Of a stretch of 11,105 nucleotides of DNA, positions 1 through 7,100 are shown one piece after another. The position numbers and the translations under genes were made by a program. Each line of letters begins with the position of its first letter. The stretch's first letter is position 1. The notes below the pieces were generated by a model that was given only the letters and a program-made list of their open reading frames with translations, ran no database searches and was not told where the DNA came from. Source of the stretch: K23-9 sp964460665. GTDB taxonomy: Bacteria > Planctomycetota > Planctomycetia > Pirellulales > Pirellulaceae. The stretch is from positions 1-11,105 of the forward strand of contig CAYWSL010000204.1 of NCBI GenBank assembly GCA_964460665.1, in the 5' to 3' direction.

Positions 1-2
1 CA

Positions 3-42
3 TGTAGCCCCAGGCGTCAGCCGGCTGGCGCCCAAGGCTATA
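3..42. repeat. Nested imperfect palindrome at window edge
   Basis: The core at 13-32 is GGCGTCAGCC followed directly by GGCTGGCGCC, complementary at nine of ten positions (the tenth could form a G-U pair in RNA). It is framed symmetrically by TAGCC at 5-9 and GGCTA at 36-40, with three unpaired bases on each side. The whole is a roughly 40-base cruciform centred between 22 and 23. It lies 80 bases past the msrB stop codon. It could be a dispersed intergenic repeat (GTAGCC-type palindromes are, to my recollection, common in Rhodopirellula genomes) or part of a transcript 3' end. No T-run is visible inside the window on the msrB-transcript side, so a classical intrinsic terminator cannot be claimed. 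Confidence 0.5.
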
Positions 43-121
43 CGCTGTCGCCACTTCAAAACTCGCGCTTCGGGTCAGGAAAAAAATCCCTAACCTCTGA
101 GCCCTTGACCGGCAAACCAAT

Positions 122-877
122 TTAGGGGCCTGTTTGTTGGAAGATCACGCGTGGTTGAGAAGGAAACGGTGCGGTTTGCCCGACATTTGTCGAAGGAGCA
201 AAATCAAGCGCCGCTGAGTTGATGCAGTATCGTTGGCCAGTTGGTCGGGGGCCATCAGGAAAAACATGACCTAAATGTGCGCCACAACGACTGCAAAGTG
301 TTTCGATGCGAACGCTTCCTCCAGATCGGTCGGTGGTGCTTGAGACGGCTCCATTGATAGGCTGGTAGAAACTTGGCCAGCCAGTTCCCGATTTGAATTT
401 TGTACTGGAGGAAAACAGAGGTTGGCCACAACCTACGCAGCGGTAAATTCCTGTCGCATTGTTATTCCAATACTTGCCGCTGAACGGTTGCTCTGTCCCC
501 TTTTGTCGTGTGACGTAGTACTGCTCCGGAGTCAGCCGCTGTCTCCACTGTTGATCGCTGAGTGCAAACCCGTGGGATTGATGTTGGCCTGCTGTAACCG
601 TTTGCGGTGATTGAAACGGAAGCGGTTGCCCGGGTGCGACACGCGTACCGCTTCCCTGCATCGTCTGAACTGGTATTCCGCTTGATACAACTGGCCCTTG
701 GAAGATCTGTCTAGAACTAACGATAGGAGTTTGGACTTGTCCTTGAAACGCTTGACCCTGCGGAACGATGTAAGTGGGTTGTGGTGAGATGACGATGGGT
801 TGTTGCGACCACAGCATGCCGCCGCCGGTGAGAACAAGCAGCAGGGTGAGGATCGAGCATCTTTGAATACAAATCAT
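122..877 (-). CDS. msrB: Exported peptide-methionine (R)-S-oxide reductase, MsrB/SelR family
   Basis: The product should reduce the R-epimer of methionine sulfoxide in oxidised proteins. It has 251 residues from the chosen start. Residues 1-24 form a signal peptide (short basic N-region, TLLLVL core, small residues before LWSQQ), so it probably acts outside the cytoplasmic membrane. Residues 25-103 are a low-complexity linker rich in Q, P, V and S. The MsrB domain spans about 104-227: zinc cysteines C147/C150 (CVGC) and C195/C198 (CSRC), SGTGWPSF at 163-170, HLGHVF at 201-206 and the catalytic C218 in RYCINS. The domain has no other cysteine; the usual resolving position (TEQPFSGKYW) holds serine, so recycling may use a single-cysteine route. 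The ATG at 875-877 is preferred over in-frame ATGs at 898 and 940 because GGAGAA lies just upstream and the signal peptide begins there. It is transcribed leftward, alone in this window. The family assignment is very secure; location is inferred. Confidence 0.95.
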   Translation of the reverse strand: MICIQRCSILTLLLVLTGGGMLWSQQPIVISPQPTYIVPQGQAFQGQVQTPIVSSRQIFQGPVVSSGIPVQTMQGSGTRVAPGQPLPFQSPQTVTAGQHQSHGFALSDQQWRQRLTPEQYYVTRQKGTEQPFSGKYWNNNATGIYRCVGCGQPLFSSSTKFKSGTGWPSFYQPINGAVSSTTDRSGGSVRIETLCSRCGAHLGHVFPDGPRPTGQRYCINSAALDFAPSTNVGQTAPFPSQPRVIFQQTGP

Positions 878-957
878 TGTTCTTTCTCCAAGTACCATCC
901 TTCGTGCGGATCTGACTGATTCGCATCGAGCACTAACCAAGTGTTTTCTTAAGGTAC

Positions 958-986
958 AATTTCACTTTCCACGCGTAGCAAGTCAA
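958..986 (-). promoter_or_regulatory. Possible sigma-70-like promoter for msrB
   Basis: On the minus strand TTGACT (981-986) resembles a -35 box. It is followed after 17 bases by GAAATT (958-963), which matches TATAAT at only three of six positions. It sits about 80 bases upstream of the msrB ATG. The -35 is good, but the weak -10 makes this a low-confidence call. No alternative upstream of msrB looked better. Confidence 0.25.
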
Positions 987-1170
987 CCGTCACTCGCCCG
1001 ATTGCTTCGCCGACGTTCATTCGAGTTCGGCATTGCCACTAAAGTGCCGTCCCAAGCTTCCGCCTTTTGATAGCGGATGGGTGTCGGTCGACCAGCCCCA
1101 TCTCTTAAACTCGCTCATTTCGATAACAAGCCCGTCGGCGCTGGCTGAACACCGAACACGAGGCCATCCC

Positions 1171-1193
1171 CTGACCCTGCGAAGCCTTCCCCT
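1171..1193. repeat. Degenerate repeat, copy A
   Basis: This copy has CTGACCCT, two spacer bases, GAAGCCTTCCC and CT. A related string recurs 119 bases further on at 1290-1313. The similarity is partial, so shared origin is plausible but unproven. Confidence 0.3.
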
Positions 1194-1289
1194 GGTGCGC
1201 GGTCGAATGTTGGACATCCAACCAGTCAATCGTTCTCTTTATTCGTCTCGTTCCCGCCCGTTAGTTCCGGTTGAAACCCAACACACGGT

Positions 1290-1313
1290 CTGACCCTCGT
1301 GAAGCGTTCCCTT
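1290..1313. repeat. Degenerate repeat, copy B
   Basis: This copy has CTGACCCT, three spacer bases, GAAGCGTTCCC and TT, paralleling copy A at 1171-1193 with one indel and a few substitutions. It abuts the point where IS66 Orf2 similarity stops (1314), so it might mark the break or edge of the decayed element. Confidence 0.3.
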
Positions 1314-1442
1314 CGTCCCCTTTTCAAGTCGCCGATACCACAACGTCAGTCCACCGGTCTCCCACCACAACACTTTAATACGGTCACGTCTTCGGTTGAC
1401 AAAAAGAAAGAGTGATCCATCGGTCAGAATCCGAGACCGAAG
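1314..1442 (-). pseudogene. IS66-family Orf2 (TnpB) fragment
   Basis: Translation of the minus strand gives about 43 residues containing LFLFVNRRRDRIKVLWW followed by GLTLWYRRLEKGT. This is the diagnostic core of the small IS66 accessory protein TnpB (Orf2, 'IS66 Orf2 like'), which is normally around 115 residues. The usual N-terminal part (the VDMRKG region) is absent: upstream the frame meets the TAA that ends the selenoprotein gene. Similarity ends abruptly after EKGT, although the frame stays open to 1239. No TnpA, TnpC transposase or terminal inverted repeats are seen. It is a relic of an insertion lying 34 bases past the selenoprotein stop and should not be counted as a functional gene. 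Confidence 0.75.
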
Positions 1443-1475
1443 TTGCATCTGCATTTCGTGTATCGGCTTACCCGC

Positions 1476-1826
1476 TTACCCAAACACTTCTTCGTACAAC
1501 TCTTCGTTGAATCCGACGACCGTCGTCTTGCCTGTCTGCAACGTGGGGGCGCGTAGATTTCCGGTTGGACCGAGCAAGAATGCGGCTAGTTCCGTATCGC
1601 TTAGGCCGTCCTTTTTTAAATCGACTCGTGTGACCTTTTTGCCTTTCGCGACCAGCAGTTTGCTCATCCCTTTCAGCAAGGGAACGGCTTCGTCCGCGCC
1701 GAATCGCTCTTTCTTGGCGTCGATTTCTTCAGTGATCTTGACGTCGTTCTTGGCAAGAAACTCTTGCGCTCGTTTGCACGACGTTCACCCCTTGCGGTGG
1801 TAGCTCCACGTGATTGTTTTGGCCAT
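1476..1826 (-). CDS. ArsC/Spx-family thioredoxin-fold selenoprotein (in-frame TGA = Sec14)
   Basis: The protein has 116 residues if the in-frame TGA at 1785-1787 is decoded as selenocysteine. It starts MAKTITWSYHRKG, then U14, then TSC-KRAQEFL; TSCKRA after the TGA matches the CTSCRKA redox motif of Spx/ArsC-like proteins, so U14 replaces the first, catalytic cysteine and C17 is the partner (U-x-x-C). The rest fits the family: a helix after the motif, LLKGMSKLLV, GPTGNLRAPTL (92-94 R-A-P, the cis-proline-type loop near the active site), VVGFNEELYEEVF and stop TAA at 1476-1478. The ATG at 1824-1826 has GAGG eight bases upstream. Calling the TGA a stop would leave only a 13-residue peptide, or a headless fragment from TTG 1679 or ATG 1667 lacking the active site. 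A SECIS-like hairpin follows the TGA. The gene lies 53 bases downstream of speA on the same strand, probably co-transcribed. A thiol/selenol oxidoreductase role is likely; arsenate reduction is not shown and the substrate is unknown. Confidence 0.88.
1741..1784 (-). promoter_or_regulatory. Candidate bacterial SECIS element
   Basis: In the mRNA, the seven bases directly after the UGA (ACGUCGU, 1778-1784) pair perfectly with ACGACGU (1741-1747). Inside this stem, GCAAGA (1762-1767) pairs with UCUUGC (1753-1758) around a GUU loop, or with five pairs around AGUUU. The apical loop begins about 22-23 bases after the UGA and has G in its first or second position. This fits the known bacterial SECIS pattern: a stem-loop immediately downstream of the UGA and inside the coding region, with a conserved loop G that SelB recognises. 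The hairpin lies entirely within codons 15-29, and the codons still encode a normal family sequence. No bulged U like that of E. coli fdhF is visible next to the apical stem. Confidence 0.75.
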
Positions 1827-1879
1827 GGTATTTCCCTCGTAGTCAGTGTTTGAAATCGGTTTTGGCGGATTCTATCTCG

Positions 1880-3787
1880 CTACGACAAGTATGTGTATCC
1901 GGCAAGTGCTCGTTCGTAGAACGAAATCGTTTCACCTGCTTGCTGGTTGTCGATCAAGTCATTTTCGATCGCCGCTTCGACCGCCAACTGCAGATTCTCG
2001 ATCAGTTCGCGATCGTTGTATTGAACGTACCCCAGCACTTCGCTGACCGTGTCGCCTTTGACAATCGGCCCAATCTTGAACCCCGACTCGGTGACGTCGA
2101 CGTGGACTGCGTGCGTATCGCCGTACAAGTTGTGAAGGTCCCCCAAGATTTCTTGGTACGCCCCGACCATGAATACGCCAATCAAATAGGGCTCCTCGGG
2201 CTTCACTTCGTGCAGCAACATCGTTCGGCGACGTGTCAGGCCACAGGCGAATTCGTCAACTTTGCCGTCGCTGTCGCAGGTGATGTCACCCAAAACCGCG
2301 TGCCGTGTGGGCTGTTCGTGCAGCCGATGAATCGGCAAGATCGGAAACAGGTGATTAATCGCCCATGAATCCGGCAGTGACTGAAACAGCGAAAAGTTCG
2401 CGAAGTAAATGTCCGACAGCAGTTCGTCCAACTGCTGCAAGTCCGGCGGAATGTCTTCCAAGCCCGCCGCCAATTCTCGCACGCGGTGGCAGATCGCGAA
2501 GTACAAGTCCTCCGCCGCCACGCGTTGCTCCAACGGCAAGTAGCCACCGCTGAACAAGTTCATGCACAAATCCAACGCGACCTGTGCATCGTGAAAACTC
2601 TCACGCATGTTCTCCGGCGTGATGTCGTTGTAAGTATCCCACAGGCTTTTGACCGGCTGCTCAAAGTCGTCGGGAACTTTCTGCGGTGCTGACTGCACGT
2701 TGCCTTGCGCCGTCGCCCCCAAGGTTTCTACGACCAAAACGCTGTGATGCGCGGCAACCGCACGACCGCTTTCGCTAATCAGTGTCGGATGCGGCACATC
2801 TGCTTCGTCGCAAACCGACTGAACATGGAACACCACATCGTTGGCGTATTCTTGCACGGTGTAATTCATGCTGGATTCGGTGTCGCTACAGGAGCCGTCG
2901 TAGTCCACACCCAGGCCGCCGCCGACGTCCAAGTACTTCAGGCCCGCGCCGCGACGGTGAAGGTCGACGTAGATGCGACTGGCTTCCAGGATCGCAGATT
3001 TCAAGTGACGAATGTTGCCGATCTGGCTGCCAACGTGAAAATGCAACAACTGAAAACAGTCGCCCATACCGCCATCGATCAATCGGTCCAATTGCCGCAG
3101 CAGTTCCGCAACCGTCAAACCGAACTTCGATCGATATCCGCCGCTTGCCTGCCAACGCCCGCTGCCGCGCGTCGCCAACTTGACGCGCATCCCAATCGTA
3201 GGCCGTACGCCCAGCAATTTCGCTTGCCCCAGAATCAAATCCATCTCGCTGACCTTTTCCACAACCGGAATCACGGTGCGACCAAGTCGCTGTGCCATCA
3301 ACGCCATCCGAACAAATTCGGCGTCCTTGAATCCATTGCACACGATCGGTGTTTCAGCGTCGGTCATGGCCACCACGGCCAGTAACTCGGGCTTGCTGCC
3401 AGCTTCGACGCCAAACCCGTATTCACGTCCGTGCTTGATGACTTGCTGGACCACTTCACGCTGTTGGTTCACCTTGATCGGATACACGCATCGGTAGCCG
3501 CCGGTGAAGTTGTGATCTTCAATGGCAAGCTGAAAGCAATCGTGAAGCTTCTTCAGGCGATCCTGCAAAATTCCGTTGAAGCGGATCAGCACGGGCAACT
3601 GCAGCCCACGCTGATTCAGATTGTCAACCAGATGCTTCAAGTCGATCGAGCGAGCGGGGTTAGCACTGGGCGAAACCAGCAGCGTACCGTCATCAGATAC
3701 GTGAAAATAGCCTTCGCCCCACCGCGCGATGTTATACAGATCGACGGAATCCTGCACATTCCAAATTGGCTTCGCTGCGTTGTTCAT
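1880..3787 (-). CDS. speA: Biosynthetic arginine decarboxylase (PLP-dependent, SpeA type)
   Basis: The enzyme decarboxylates L-arginine to agmatine, the first step of the agmatine route to putrescine and polyamines. It has 635 residues, the normal length for SpeA. The alanine-racemase-like PLP barrel is at about 70-345: K105 in YPIKVNQ is the Schiff-base lysine, HVGSQ is at 251-255, the glycine-rich phosphate-binding loop GGGLG at 289-293, and ESGRA at 339-343. The C-terminal beta domain carries C504 in CDSDG, the cysteine that reaches the partner active site in this fold, and GAYQE at 542-546. No signal peptide is present, so it is cytoplasmic. The ATG at 3785-3787 is supported by AAGGAG nine bases upstream (3797-3802) and by the IWNVQDSVDLY N-terminus typical of SpeA. 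It is the first gene of a probable two-gene unit with the selenoprotein. Confidence 0.97.
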   Translation of the reverse strand: MNNAAKPIWNVQDSVDLYNIARWGEGYFHVSDDGTLLVSPSANPARSIDLKHLVDNLNQRGLQLPVLIRFNGILQDRLKKLHDCFQLAIEDHNFTGGYRCVYPIKVNQQREVVQQVIKHGREYGFGVEAGSKPELLAVVAMTDAETPIVCNGFKDAEFVRMALMAQRLGRTVIPVVEKVSEMDLILGQAKLLGVRPTIGMRVKLATRGSGRWQASGGYRSKFGLTVAELLRQLDRLIDGGMGDCFQLLHFHVGSQIGNIRHLKSAILEASRIYVDLHRRGAGLKYLDVGGGLGVDYDGSCSDTESSMNYTVQEYANDVVFHVQSVCDEADVPHPTLISESGRAVAAHHSVLVVETLGATAQGNVQSAPQKVPDDFEQPVKSLWDTYNDITPENMRESFHDAQVALDLCMNLFSGGYLPLEQRVAAEDLYFAICHRVRELAAGLEDIPPDLQQLDELLSDIYFANFSLFQSLPDSWAINHLFPILPIHRLHEQPTRHAVLGDITCDSDGKVDEFACGLTRRRTMLLHEVKPEEPYLIGVFMVGAYQEILGDLHNLYGDTHAVHVDVTESGFKIGPIVKGDTVSEVLGYVQYNDRELIENLQLAVEAAIENDLIDNQQAGETISFYERALAGYTYLS

Positions 3788-3820
3788 TCACGTTCGCTCC
3801 TTCTTTCGGCAGGGCAATTG

Positions 3821-3839
3821 GACCCGTCCTGGGCGGGTC
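3821..3839. other. Small hairpin in the speA leader
   Basis: GACCCG (3821-3826) and CGGGTC (3834-3839) form a six-pair GC-rich stem with a seven-base loop. It lies about 20 bases upstream of the speA ribosome binding site. If transcribed, it could modulate translation or mRNA stability. Six pairs are not enough to claim a regulatory element. Confidence 0.25.
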
Positions 3840-3965
3840 GCACAAGCGGCCATCGAGTACACACAGGGCAATTCATTTTTTGAAGCTAGGCAGTCTACTT
3901 TCTACAAGCACGACGCGCAAGTGAGTGAGTTTTCCGAGTATTCGCTGGAACACACTTGTTTGCGA

Positions 3966-3995
3966 TGCGTGCTTGTATTCTGCGTGCTTGTAATC
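3966..3995 (+). repeat. Tandem 15-base repeat, possible operator
   Basis: TGCGTGCTTGTATTC (3966-3980) is followed directly by TGCGTGCTTGTAATC (3981-3995), identical at 14 of 15 positions. The shared core CGTGCTTGTA also occurs inverted at 3903-3912 (TACAAGCACG). Three copies of a 10-base word in under 100 bases of divergent promoter region suggest a regulator binding site. A simple tandem duplication is the alternative explanation. Confidence 0.45.
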
Positions 3996-4056
3996 TGTGC
4001 ATCCTTAAAAGGTGCTTTGCCCATCGAGTGCACAGAACGACCACGAGAGAAGTGGT

Positions 4057-4062
4057 TAGAAT
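4057..4062 (+). promoter_or_regulatory. Possible -10 box for the PSCyt1 gene
   Basis: TAGAAT differs from the TATAAT consensus at one position and lies 43 bases before the chosen ATG. No good -35 box is found 16-18 bases upstream. A similar TAGAAT followed by a C-rich start occurs before the transporter gene at 9677. Confidence 0.25.
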
Positions 4063-4105
4063 AGCGATCCCCCAGCTTTCCCTCCCTCACCCGTTGGACC
4101 TGCGC

Positions 4106-7100
4106 ATGACGTTTCGCCTTGCCTGGATCGGTTTGATCGTCGTCATCGGCTGCCAAGTATTTGTGGCTCAATCAACCGCTCAGTCGCCGACTCAAGCAGC
4201 CACTCATTCGGCCGTTGGCAACGAATTCTTCGAGTCGCGTATTCGTCCTGTCCTGGTCGAGCATTGTTACGAATGCCACAACAGCGCCGACAACGCCGAA
4301 GGGGACCTGGCGCTGGACCATAAGAAGGCGATGCTGGACGGCGGTGCGGGCGGAGCCTTGATCGCCCCCGGCGATGCGAACAAGAGTCGTTTGATTGCGA
4401 TTCTGAAACACGAAGTCGACGGTTTGGAGATGCCCGAAAACGGCCCCAAACTTAGTCGCCAGATCATCGCGGACTTTCAAACGTGGATCGACAACGGCGC
4501 TCCCGATCCTCGCGACAAACCACCATCAGCTGAAGAACTATCCGCCGCCACGTCTTGGGAAGCGATTCGCGAACGCCGCAAACAATGGTGGTCGTTCCAA
4601 GCGATCAAGCCTCACGCGCCACCGGCGACTGGCCATCCGGTCGACGCGTTCATCAACCAAAAGATCCAAGCCGCCAACTTGACACCCAGCGGACCGGCCA
4701 AGCCTGCTGTGTTGGTCCGGCGATTGTATTTCGTATTGATTGGACTTCCGCCGACCGCGGAACAGGCCACGACTTGGACACGCCGAATCACCGAAGCTTC
4801 CCAGAACCAACGCGCATCGATTGTCGGCGAACTGATTGACACCTTGATCGACAGCCCACAGTTTGGCGAGCGTTGGGCACGGCATTGGATGGATTGGATT
4901 CGCTACGCCGAATCACATGGCAGCGAAGGTGACCCACGAATCAATAACGCTTGGATGTATCGCGACTACTTGATTCGTGCTCTAAACAACGACGTCCCCT
5001 ACGACCAACTGGTCCGCGAAAACATCGCAGGCGACTTACTGAAAGCCCCCCGCATCGATCGCAAAGCCGGGATCAACGAATCCAGCTTGGGGCCCATCCA
5101 CACACGGATGGTGTTCCACGGTTTTGCACCGACCGACGCGTTGGACGAACGCGTGCGATTCACGGACGATCAGATCAACGCGTTTTCCAAAGCATTTTTG
5201 GGGATCACGGTGTCGTGCGCCCGCTGCCACAACCACAAATTTGATCCGATCAGCCAGAAAGATTACTACGCATTGTTCGGCATCTTCACATCCTGCCGTC
5301 CGGCAAGAACCGTGATCGACGCGCCCGGCAAGTTATCCGTGAACCGCCAAGAGTTAGCCAAACTGAAACCGAAAATCCGGCAAGCGATCGCGTCCGACTG
5401 GCTAAATCAAATGGCCCGCGTCGATGATCCAATCGCACGCTTCAAGCCGAAGGGCGATCAGGGCAAGCCGCCGACAACTCCGATCGCGCGGCTGGTCTTT
5501 GACTTTCACAAGAACCCCAAGTCATGGAAGAAACGCAAAGGGCAACCGACCGCTCAAGCCAGCGCCGCGGCGGACTCCACACAACAGTGGGACTTGTCGC
5601 AGCGCGCTGACTACGCCAAGTGGTTCCCGAGTGGAACGGGCTTGAACGATCGCCCCAGCCCAGCAGGCGAGTTCGCGATTTCGGCGGGGAACGACCAACA
5701 AGACAAGGCACTTCACGGCATCTATCCCTCCGGCGTGTACTCGCACCTGCTATCAGCCAAACACCCAGCGCGGATCACTTCGGGCAACTTCGCGATCGGC
5801 GAAAAGAACGAATTGTGGGTCCAAGTCATCGGTGATCAGCAAGCGCGGGTCCGCTACGCCGTCCAAAACTACCCGCGAAACGGAACCGTCTTTCCAGTCA
5901 CCAATCTGCCAACGCAATGGCGATGGCAACGATACGACCTGACTTACTGGAGCGGCGAGCAGGCGCATGTCGAAGTTGCCGCTGCAAACGATATCCCGCT
6001 GCTGGCCAAGAATGAAGAACGATCCTGGTTCGGAATCCGTCGCGCGATCGTGCAACCCGTCGGCAGCCCGTCGCCGGAAAACAAGCACGAATCCGTCGCA
6101 GTCTTGTTGGCCGATGATCCGCCGACCAGCACCGACGAACTGAGTCAACTTGTTCGCCATAAGATCAAGGACGCCATTGAAGCTTGGAAATCGAATTCGG
6201 CAAGCGATTCGCAGGCTCTATTTTTGGACTCCTGCCTGCGTGAAGGCATCTTGGCCAATGGTACCGATCGGCTACCAACCGCCAAGCCTTTGCTGATTCG
6301 TTACCGCGATCTTGAAGCTGCCATTCCAGTGCCGACGCGTGTACCAGGCTTAGAAGAAACCGTCGCCAGCGACTGGCCGCTGTATGTTCGCGGCGATCAC
6401 AAGTCGCCGTCGGACTTGGTCCCACGACGATTCCTGGAGTCGATCGACCCGACACCGTTTCAAACATCTCAGAGCGGCCGACTTGAATTGGCCGACAAAG
6501 TGCTGGACATGTCCAACCCGCTGACGCGGCGCGTGATCGTGAACCGCATTTGGCACCATCTGTTTGGCCGCGGCCTGGTGACAACGCCCGACAATCTTGG
6601 CCGCATGGGCGCCAAACCTACGCACCCTGAACTGCTGGACTATCTGGCAACGCGATTCAGCCAAGACGGCTGGTCGATCAAAAAGATGATTCGCCTAATC
6701 GCAACTTCCGAAACTTGGCAGCGAAGTTCGGCTAGCACTGCCACCAGCAAAGATCCCGACAATGCCCTGCTGGCGAGAGCAAACATTCGTCGGTTGGAAG
6801 CCGAGGCCATTCGCGATTCGATGCTGGCCGTTTCCGGTCGTCTTCAAAGTCAACTTTACGGAGCGCCGGTCGACGCCAACAGTCAGCGCCGAAGTGTTTA
6901 CATGCGAGTGATCCGAAACTCGCTGGATCCGTTCCTTCGCGCGTTCGATTTCCCTGAGCCGTTTTCAACAACGGGACGCCGCGACGTGACCAACGTTCCG
7001 GCGCAGTCGTTGACGTTGATGAATGATCCGATTTCCGAACGCTTGGCCCGCCAATGGGTCGATCAAGTATTCTCCCAACCCGATTCGTCTACCGAAAGTC

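Larger units (their letters stand above)
878..1475. other. Gene-poor stretch between msrB and the selenoprotein gene
   Basis: No intact gene is convincing in these 598 bases. They hold the msrB leader (about 878-1000), an unassigned stretch (1000-1240) whose short ORFs on both strands match nothing I recognise, two degenerate copies of a CTGACCCT..GAAG..TTCCC motif, and an IS66 Orf2 fragment at 1314-1442. The make-up suggests decayed mobile DNA between two conserved gene blocks. Confidence 0.6.
3788..4105. other. Divergent intergenic region between speA and the PSCyt1 gene
   Basis: These 318 bases separate leftward speA from the rightward cytochrome-domain gene and must hold both promoters. 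Visible contents are the speA ribosome binding site (3797-3802), a small hairpin (3821-3839), a 10-base inverted copy and tandem 15-base repeats (3903-3995), and a TAGAAT -10-like box (4057-4062). An in-frame TTG at 3956 and ATG at 3965 extend the plus-strand ORF into this region. That extension lacks a signal-peptide character and is treated as non-coding. Confidence 0.6.

Noticed and set aside
947..1018. Minus-strand 23-codon frame beginning MNVGEAIGR ahead of msrB
   Set aside because: It is short, has no convincing ribosome binding site and covers the likely msrB promoter; there is no support beyond an open frame.
1017..1293. Short open frames on both strands in the gap upstream of msrB
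   Set aside because: They overlap one another, match no family I can recognise and lack ribosome binding sites, so they are not called as genes.
1785..1787. TGA as a true stop, leaving a short peptide and an N-terminally truncated downstream gene at 1476-1679
   Set aside because: The family-specific sequence is continuous across the TGA in one frame, the TGA replaces a catalytic cysteine, and a SECIS-like hairpin follows. A random nonsense mutation would not be expected at that exact codon.
2705..3385. 226-codon open frame antisense to speA
   Set aside because: It is a shadow of the strongly conserved speA coding sequence; the translated product has no recognisable family or start signal.
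3956..4105. N-terminal extension of the PSCyt1 protein from TTG 3956 or ATG 3965
   Set aside because: The extension would put 50 residues before an obvious signal peptide and cover the tandem repeats and the putative -10 box. Start at 4106 fits an exported protein.
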